64,000 nucleotides of DNA from Pleodorina starrii. Taxonomy: Eukaryota; Chlorophyta; Chlorophyceae; Chlamydomonadales; Volvocaceae. Below the pieces are notes generated by a model. It was not told where the DNA came from. It worked only from the letters and a program-made list of their open reading frames with translations, and searched no databases. The stretch is taken from NCBI GenBank assembly GCA_030267565.1, contig BRXU01000014.1:1896001-1960000 (forward strand), given 5' to 3'. Positions within the stretch are counted from its first letter, which is position 1. The number at the start of each line of letters is the position of its first letter. Positions 57,048-64,000 of this stretch are shown piece by piece. Made by a program: the position numbers and the translations under genes.

Positions 57048-58725
57048 ATGCAAGACGCATCAATAACCAGCATTGTCTCGACGCCCACGGAAATGGACGA
57101 CCACCTAGTAAAAGTCGTGTTCGTTGGCAGCGCGGGCGTCGGAAAGACTTGCTTAATACGGCGACTCTTCTCGGACAAGTTCAGCCCCGAAACCCAGCCC
57201 ACGATTGGTGCGTGGGGTGCTTTGCACGGCTGGAATGGGACAACGATGCTTGCGCCCCTCATCAAAGTGATTTTGCCCCACTCCCCATCCGCAGGTTGCG
57301 ACTTCCATTTCAAACGCTACAAATTCGACAACAAGAGCGTGGGGGTGACGCTCTGGGACACCGCCGGAGCGGGTGAGTGCCAATGGCGGCGGGCGGGGGG
57401 CGGGGTCGCCGGGGCGGGGTGTTTGGGCTCCGCCCTGCACTGCCCTGCGTAGTGCGTAACTCTGTAGTACGTCCCTCACTTCTCCGAGCGAGCCCTCGGT
57501 CCAGGGCCGAGCAGTGATTTGCCACATGCTGTTCTGATCCCAACCCTTAAGGTCTGCATCCGCTGTGCACCCGCCCCCGGGTCCCCTTGCCGGATCGACA
57601 CACTGTACGACACACTGTAACACACACTGTACGACACACTGTACGACACACTGTACGACACACTGTACGACAGAGAGGTTCCAGGCGGTCACGGCCAACT
57701 ACTACCGGGGAGCCCAGGGCGTTGTGTTCGGTGAGGGGGGATGAGGGAGAGAGGTTTGGGGGTGCGGCCCCCCGCCCCAGGTCCGGGTGCGCCTCGTTCG
57801 GGTTCAGACGCACCTGCTCAGCGTGGGTCGGGTTTGGGGCCTGGGATGGTGCGGTCTTTGCGGCGGTGCTGTGCGGGCCGGCCCCAACGGGGGCTTGCCC
57901 GGACTCCTGAGCAATGGGGGTACCGCAGGTCACGTACCTCACGCCTCGCCTCACTCCTGATGCGCTTCCGGATGTGTACTGCAGTGTACGACGTCACGCG
58001 GCGAGAGACGCTCGACGCGATTGGCGAGCACTGGCTGCCCGAGGTGTGCCGCCACTGCTCCTACCCTGACGCCGTCAAGATGGTGGTGGGCAACAAGATG
58101 GACATGGTGAGGGGGCGGGAGGGGGCGGGAGGGCGGGTAGTGGGGAGGGAGTGAGGACGGGAAGGGGCAAAGGAAGACAAGTCGCAACAAAGCATCGGAC
58201 GTGGAGGCGACGTGGGCGAAAACCCAGCGTGAGGGCTGAGGGGGCGGGGCGGGGGCGGGGCGCGGCAGGTCTCCACCATACCACCACCACACCACCACCA
58301 CCACCATATCACCACCACCACCAACGCTGTACCGCTACCGCCAGCAGCCCCAGACGGGAATCCGACCAGCCCCAACCACGTGACCGCGCCGCACATTAAC
58401 CAGTGCAACTCTTGACCAACAACGGCATCCCAACCGCCAACCACTTATCGCTGTACGGCAGGTGGACGCGCGCGTCGTGGCGCCTGAGGAGGGCGCCGCC
58501 TTTGCTCGGGAGCACGGCTGCATGTACCAGGAGACCTCGGCCCGTACGGATGAGGGCGTGTACGACGCGCTCGTGTGGGGCGTGCTGGTCAACATCGTGG
58601 ATACGCCCTCCCTGCTGCGCTCCTACAACCACGAGCGACTGGACATTGAGCGGTCTGTGGGCGACGACGGCGGCGGCGCGAAGTGGCCCTCACCCGCAGC
58701 ACGCGGCGGCGGGTGCTGCGGTTGA
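57048..58725 (+). CDS. Rab-family small GTPase, Rab18/RabC-like, with Gln-to-Ala in switch II (226 aa)
   Basis: Five exons (57048-57207, 57295-57372, 57674-57730, 57985-58106, 58462-58725), all in phase. The P-loop is GSAGVGKT (27-34), switch I has QPTIGCDF with Thr52, switch II is WDTAGAERFQ, the guanine motif is NKMD (135-138) and the last is ETSA (163-166). YYRGAQGVVFVYDVTRRETL, FAREHGCMYQETSA and LVNIVDTPSLL match the Rab18/RabC group, which acts at ER, lipid-droplet and Golgi membranes. The C-terminus GGGCCG has the paired cysteines for geranylgeranylation. Position 79 is Ala where nearly all Rabs have the catalytic Gln, and the splice sites leave no alternative residue, so intrinsic and GAP-stimulated hydrolysis should be low. 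A second in-frame Met (residue 16) is a possible alternative start. Divergent from the mS38-like gene. Confidence 0.93.
57596..57672. repeat. 12-bp tandem repeat ending at the Rab exon 3 acceptor
   Basis: Six units of ACGACACACTGT (one variant AACACACACTGT) fill the intron 3' end. The acceptor ACGACAG at 57667-57673 is a partial seventh unit. The region lacks an ordinary polypyrimidine tract. Confidence 0.85.
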
Positions 58726-60799
58726 GGGCGGGGAGGGCGGCATGGAGGCGCCTTGCGCTGAGGGGCTCGCGGCTGTCGTCCTGGCGCGCCCTGTATTGAA
58801 CCCCTCCCCCCCGGCATTGACATCGACCTTGACAACCTCTCTTGCCCTTCTAGCTGAGGCGGGTTCACACCACCTCGCCTTTTAACTCGGCGCACTCCCG
58901 GTGCCTGCCTCCCCCGTCGTATTAAGATTCAAGATTGATGATGATGACCATGTTGCGATTCCGTCAACGTTCCGTAAATAGTCTGCGATGGATACGGGGC
59001 GGGAGGAGGACAAGAAATGACAAGGGAGCGACTCTTAAGGGGGTGAACGATCACGACTAGTTGCACGCGTCGGCGCGCATTCGTGTTTGGCAGCGGCCGC
59101 TGCGGCGGTTGCGGCGGCGGCGGTGGCGGTGGCGGTGGCGGTGGCAGCGTCAGTCCAGCGGCGCCCCCCGGTGGTACCAGGGTGCGCTCCCACTGGGCTG
59201 CTGCCCTTCGCTGCCGGAGGCTGCGGACGAGGGTAACGAGCTAACGACCCGCGGGTCGCAACGGACAAAACAGCTTTCGGCGGTTGGCAGCCACCGCGCG
59301 GGGAACAGAGAAGAAGGGCCGCAGGCGAAGCAAGGGAGTCGACTGCATGGGGACATGCATGGGGCCGGCCGGCTTTGCTGCAGAGACTGCGGTAGATTTG
59401 GGTTCTATTCTATCTAGGTGCGGTGTGGTATGGCAGGTGGTACGGCATGCCGTACTGTGGACAGGGTAGGTAGCGACGGAGCAGGCGGCCAGCGAGCCTA
59501 GCCACTTAAAAAAGAATATCTACGGTGTATTCAGTGCGGCGGCTACACCGCCCGGCACGCGAGCTGGGGCAGTGCGCACCCTTGACAAGCCTCTCGCTTA
59601 TTCTTCATTCCTTGCCTTGGTATTTTTGGGCACTGTATGACATGATGCACAACAGATTTCCAGCGTTCAGAGGTGGTGTCAAATTGTTGTTGCTTGCGGA
59701 GAGTTTCGGATGTAGAGCCATTTGGGTTAGTTACAGACAGGCGTCGGGAGGGAAGGAGAGTTGCTGGGAGGAGGGAGGGAGCTTGCGGAATGGAAGATTG
59801 TGGTGCCTTGGCGCATAGGCGCATAGGCGATTGGTGGCTGCTCGTTATGGCATACGGGGCTGGCGGGTTGGGTACGGCCATAGTCGCCAATAGTGAACGC
59901 AAGAAAGACCACAGCTCTTCCGGCGGCGGTCCAGGGCGGTCAGTCCTCTTGAGCTTTACGGTATGTGTGGTATGTGTGATGGATTGTTGCCGTCGCACCG
60001 GTGTCAGGGCGTGATGTGATGTCTGGTTGGGGGTGTTTTCCGATCGCTTGCTGTGCCTGACATTGGGCTGTGGTGGTACGCATAGCAAAGGAGCCGGCGC
60101 AGGTCGCTGGGGCGTAGCGTGTTCGCCGTCGCCCCCAGTCTCACAGCCAAAGTCTCGGTCGTATACTCCCCAACATGAGGGCCTAACACTTGCTAGCGAT
60201 TAGAGACTCTGAACTCTTATTCGCGAAAAGGTCCTTCCCGTGCAAATCTGATAATGAATGAACTACTGTAGTGTGTTGAGCTGCTGAGTTGCTTGTGGAT
60301 TCGGCTGGCAAATCCCCCGTTGGCTTCTACACTTTACATTATGCGGCATGGTCTGCAATTCGCGCATTTCATGCGTGGACGGAGCCTCGACGTCCGCATA
60401 CAAGCGCGCCTCTCCGCGGGTACGTACGACGGTGGAACCATGGGGCAACTGACATGACGGAACATCTGAACATGCAGGCGCGTCGATTAAGCGGCCGCCA
60501 GACGACATTGCGTGTCTGAAGTGCGTAGCTGCTTAATACTAGTACGCTAACTTGGGTTTCTCCTTCTGGGTTTCAAGCCCACCACTTTCTTCTTGGGCCT
60601 TGTTTGTTGCCACATTCCGACATCCGCTCCAGAAGGCTGGGTTGTTGGTCACCTTGACCATCGTCATTTTAGTTTGATAGTGAAAAAGAAGCCCGCTCAC
60701 AGCAAGCGAATTTTGCTCACTAATGCTACGACTGGGCGCGACTTGCTTGTGCTTTATTAACGTTTGAGTGAGAAGGCGCATGTACAGGCTACATTAATA
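58726..60799. other. intergenic region with a GGCGGT microsatellite
   Basis: No gene was found on either strand. A GGCGGT/GGCGGC run lies at about 59116-59150, and a perfect palindrome GACCCGCGGGTC is at 59246-59257. The sequence becomes AT-rich toward 60,800 and supplies the promoter of the next gene. No TGTAA was found close to the Rab stop, so its poly(A) site is unassigned. Confidence 0.5.
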
Positions 60800-63624
60800 A
60801 TGTCACGTCATATGAGGAGGGTATCGTCTGGAGCTTTAGCGCTTGTCGTGACATGCATCGTTTTGACGGAAGCAACGGCGAGCGGAGGCCGTGTGCTCGC
60901 CTCCACAGGCGACACGCTAGGCGTGCAGTACGAGCCGAAACTTAAGCTCCAGCCCACTGAAGAAGAAAGTCCGTTAAATATAACCAAGGAAATTCAGGAC
61001 CACGCACATTTATACTCCGCGGCTGAGGTGCTAACGAGATGGGCCGAGACGACGTTCGCGCTATCGGCACACGCTCATGCGCAGCTGGTTAAGCAGCCCG
61101 GCGGCGGCAAGGGCTCGGCGTGCGTGTACGACGGGAAGCAGTGCCTGTTCAACCCGCTCATGGTGGCGGCCCCGGGCTTCCCCGCCCCGGATCTGACGGC
61201 CGAGAAGTAAGCCGCTCCTCCACAACCTCCCTCTTCCCCTTGCCTTGGGTCCCTTTGCCGCGGTGACTTTGCCGCAGCCCACTTACATCATTCCACCACC
61301 ACCAACATCGCCGCCGCCGAGTCGGCTCGCCGCCATTCCATCTGCCACCACCTGCCACCGCTGAGTCACTGCCACAGCCCCCATTCGGTTCTGGCCTTTC
61401 CCGCCGCCAACATCGCCACCTTTCTCCTTCACTGCGGCGCGCACCCCCTACCTCTTACCCCGCCCCGCCCCGCCTCGCTCCCCCCCGCCCCGCCTCACAC
61501 TGCAGGATCCTGAAGCGCTTTGCCCTGGGTGCCTTCATGTGCCGGGGTGCCTCCGACCGCCCCACCTGCCACCTGGATACGAGTTGCGATTGGGACGACT
61601 TGGTGGGCGCCTGCTACCTGTCGTACGACCCACACACCGACCTGACGACGTCCATCGCGCCCTGCCGAGGTACGGGTGCCTCTCCTGGATCTGGATCTGG
61701 AGGCGGCCGCCAGCAGCAGCAGGGGGGTGGCGCTGGTGGTTCGGTACCCCGGCCCGCTGGTCGGTGGTGTGGTGGTGTGGTACGGCACGAACCAGGAAAC
61801 TGCAGCGTTATTCGGATGGACGGCCAGAGGCGACGCTGGCAACCCTGGGGGTCTGGTGGAGTGGTGGTGGTGGTGGTGGTGGTGGGGTGGTGAGGTTCGG
61901 TATCCAGGGCTAGGCTCATGGATACGGATGCAAACACACGTACGGTACACACATACACACATGCGTACATATGTTATGTTACGTTATGTTATGTTACATA
62001 CACACACACGCGCGTGCGCTTGCCTTCAGCATCGCTACGCGCCACCGACCGGCATGCGCCACCGCCTCCAATCCCACCACCCCCACCAACCCCCTCCAAC
62101 CCCACCTCCCCCTCACCTCACCCACAACAGACCGGCTATACTCGGCCGAGTCAGCCGCCTGTTGGCACACGGAGCCCGATCCCACGAGCTCCCAGCCCTG
62201 CGGATCCAGCTACTGCCTTTTGTATAAGGCAGGATCAGGCGGCTCCTGGGACGGCGCCCCCAACGGCGGCGCAGCTGGTCTCCCGGAGGATCGTTGCATG
62301 CCCGTTCTGGCGACGGCGGCGGCGGCGGCCGGCGGCGCGGCTGCGCCTGGCGGCGCGGCTCCTCAGCGGCTGACGCCGCTAGACGTGTATGCTCTGATGA
62401 AGCGTCATTTCGGGTCGGCCAAGCTGCCAGCGGCGCAGCTGGCGACCGCGGCGTCGTTGATGTCGGAGGGCGGGGGCGAGGGGAAGGAGGGGGAGGAGCA
62501 GGGCCAGCCGGCGCTTGAGGGCTTTGGCATGTGCTCGACGGCGGTGCTGCACCACACGATGAAGACGACGTGCAGGGCGCGGCGGCAGGAGGCGTGCGTG
62601 ACGGACAGCAGGTGGGTGGGTGGAGTGGGGTTGGGGAGGGGTGAGGGGTGAGGGAGGAGGGAGGGAAGAAATGGATAGGAAAACAGGAGAGGGACGAGGG
62701 AGGGAGATATGTGTGAGAACCGGGAAGTCGGCGCGGCTAGGAGGTACCTTAGGGGGCAAAGAGGGGCGAAGGATGGAGCTCTGGGGGGATCCGGTCACCA
62801 CTGCCGTCGCACCGTGCCACCGCCACCACTGCCCTCCCTCCCCCTTGTTCCCCCTTCTCCCTCTCCCCTTCTCCCTCCCTCCCCCCCCTTGTCTTGTGCA
62901 GGTGCGAGTGGATGAAGGGTGTGGTCAGGGGCTCGCACTGCGTCCTCAGCCAGGCCACAGTCATCGAGGTGCTCCTGGGCTCAAGTCCCTTCACGAAAGC
63001 GGTCCGAAAGGTGACTGGGGCTGGGGGGCAGAGACTGGGGGAAGGGAACACTTACGAAGCGGGGGCAAGCGGGCGCGCGACTCGCGGCTGGTTGCATTCG
63101 TTTGGCGGACAGCGGCGCGGTTTTTGCGATGCGGCAGAAAACGACGCGCGGCAAGAGACGGCGTGCCGCCCGTCCGCCCGCCTGGCTCTCTGTAGCGGTC
63201 GCAGGCCGCCGCCGCCGCCGCCTTCCACCGCCGCTTATACGGTACCCCAAACTGATGCGCCCAGACGCCCCAAGGCCCCCAAGGCCCCAACGCTGATCGC
63301 TTTCGAGCGCCCTCGTCCCGTCCGAAGCGGTATTAGTGGCACCCACCAAACCCTCAAACCCCCCATCCCCGCCCCCCAGCCCCCCGGGTCGCCTACACGT
63401 GGTGAACCACGTCCCCCCGGGTCGCCTCGATTAGTCGATTTACGTACTTGGCTGCTGGTCCTCTTTCCCTACGGTGCTTCCTTCCCCTTCCCCCCGGTAC
63501 CGTATACCGTATATGACCCGGATGCCGGACTCGTATATGAACCTTGTGTGGCCCGCAGGCGGATGCTGCCTGCCACACGGCGACGAGCGCAGACACGTGC
63601 GAGAAGATGGTGGTTACGATCTGA
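60800..63624 (+). CDS. secreted cysteine-rich protein with two Cys-Trp modules (408 aa)
   Basis: Five exons in phase: 60800-61206, 61506-61669, 62131-62611, 62902-63010 and 63559-63624. The N-terminus MSRHMRRVSSGALALVVTCI, then VLTEATASGG, is a signal peptide. Exon 2 contains C-x8-C-x5-C-x-W-x6-C-x-L (MCRGASDRPTC, SCDWDDLVGACYLS). The junction of exons 3 and 4 repeats the module (CRARRQEACVTDSRCEW, then GSHCVLS). Further cysteines occur in CVYDGKQC, QPCGSSYC and the last exon ACHTATSADTCEKM. An Ala/Gly-rich linker (about residues 235-270) divides the two halves. It is probably an extracellular-matrix or cell-wall protein; volvocine matrices are rich in Cys-patterned secreted proteins, but I do not recognise this family and no enzyme motif is visible. 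The last exon is the least certain. Confidence 0.75.
61862..61893. repeat. GGT trinucleotide microsatellite
   Basis: About ten GTG/GGT units in intron 2 of the cysteine-rich gene, followed by CACACA-rich stretches near 61,950-62,010. Confidence 0.85.
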
Positions 63625-63936
63625 AGACCGCCCGTCACCGCCCCGAGGCGGCTGCCCGCCCGCCACTAGGGCCCCTGGCCGCGGCCTCGACGGCTGGCGG
63701 CAGCCCACGACATCAACCACAGCCGCAGCCGCTGCAGCCGCCAAGGCATACTGCCATGGCAGCCGCCGCCACCGCCGCCGGCGCGCGCGTGTGTGTCTGC
63801 GCCAACCCCACCCTCCGCCAGCATCTGCAGACCCGTGGGTCGCGGCTGGCCAGTGTGTTGGTCGCTGGGGCGAGGAGGGAGCGTGAGCTGTCGGAGCGAT
63901 CTCCAGGGGCGTGCTTGTGCGCACTGACTCGGGTGT

Positions 63937-64000
63937 GATAGGGGGGAGGGGAGGGGAGGGGAGGGGAGGGGAGGGGAGGGGAGGGGAGGGGAGGGGAGGG
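63937..64000. repeat. GGGGA pentanucleotide array, continues past the window
   Basis: At least twelve uninterrupted GGGGA units up to the last base. The G4 runs could form quadruplexes on the plus strand. The unit is not the TTTTAGGG telomere repeat of volvocine algae. The preceding 300 bases (63625-63936) hold no firm exon. Confidence 0.9.

Noticed and set aside
63937..64000. Chromosome end (telomere)
   Set aside because: The unit GGGGA differs from the TTTTAGGG repeat of volvocine telomeres, and the array may simply continue as an internal microsatellite.
1..64000. CRISPR arrays, bacterial operons, ribosome binding sites, organellar genes
   Set aside because: Regular spliced exons with GT-AG introns and TGTAA signals show a nuclear eukaryotic sequence; none of the tandem arrays has repeat-spacer structure.

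Overview
The window is nuclear DNA of a volvocine green alga, a close relative of Chlamydomonas, Gonium or Volvox. The signs are very GC-rich coding exons, many short phase-conserved introns with GTGAG/GTGCG donors and CAG acceptors, TGTAA poly(A) signals, abundant microsatellites and minisatellites, and four rubisco small-subunit genes whose encoded protein has the volvocine form (45-residue transit peptide plus 140-residue mature chain). The species cannot be named from the sequence alone. No bacterial operons, CRISPR arrays, rRNA or tRNA genes were seen. Gene models below were spliced by eye from frame, splice sites and family motifs.

Layout. 1-443: last exon of an unrecognised gene. 1056-4760: minisatellite desert (19-bp, 9-bp and 78-bp units, a 45-nt palindrome) with a small low-GC coding island at 3050-4018. 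5654-10335 (-): eight-exon PfkB-type sugar or nucleoside kinase, divergent from a coiled-coil plus starch-binding CBM48 protein of PTST type (about 10855-13310, +). 14465-18634 (+): eight-exon heat shock transcription factor with DNA-binding, oligomerisation, nuclear-localisation and acidic activation regions. 18635-22293: no gene assigned. 22294-35992 (+): four RBCS genes in tandem, separated by 1.8, 4.9 and 2.7 kb; the two larger spacers contain decayed, transposon-like open frames. 36819-38166 (+): small two-membrane-span protein. 40157-49623 (+): thirteen-exon giant protein joining an FHA domain, a RING finger and a C-terminal membrane anchor. 51848-54627 (-): RETICULATA-RELATED plastid protein. 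56245-56736 (-): mitoribosomal mS38/COX24-type protein, divergent from a Rab18/RabC-like GTPase (57048-58725, +). 60800-63624 (+): secreted cysteine-rich protein. 63937-64000: GGGGA array running off the edge.

Working together: RBCS (carbon fixation), the PTST-like protein (starch), the PfkB kinase (sugar phosphorylation) and the RETICULATA-related protein (plastid envelope) are all plastid or carbon-metabolism genes, but they have separate promoters and there is no sign of a co-regulated cluster apart from the RBCS array. Two head-to-head pairs (PfkB/PTST-like and mS38/Rab) could share bidirectional promoters.

The points most worth a second look are: a 12-bp palindrome GACCCRYGGGTC dispersed at eight sites and resembling the minisatellite core; the mosaic RBCS array; the FHA-RING-tail-anchor protein; a Rab whose catalytic glutamine is alanine; an HSF intron whose retention would remove the activation domain; and the repeated Cys-Trp module in the secreted protein.
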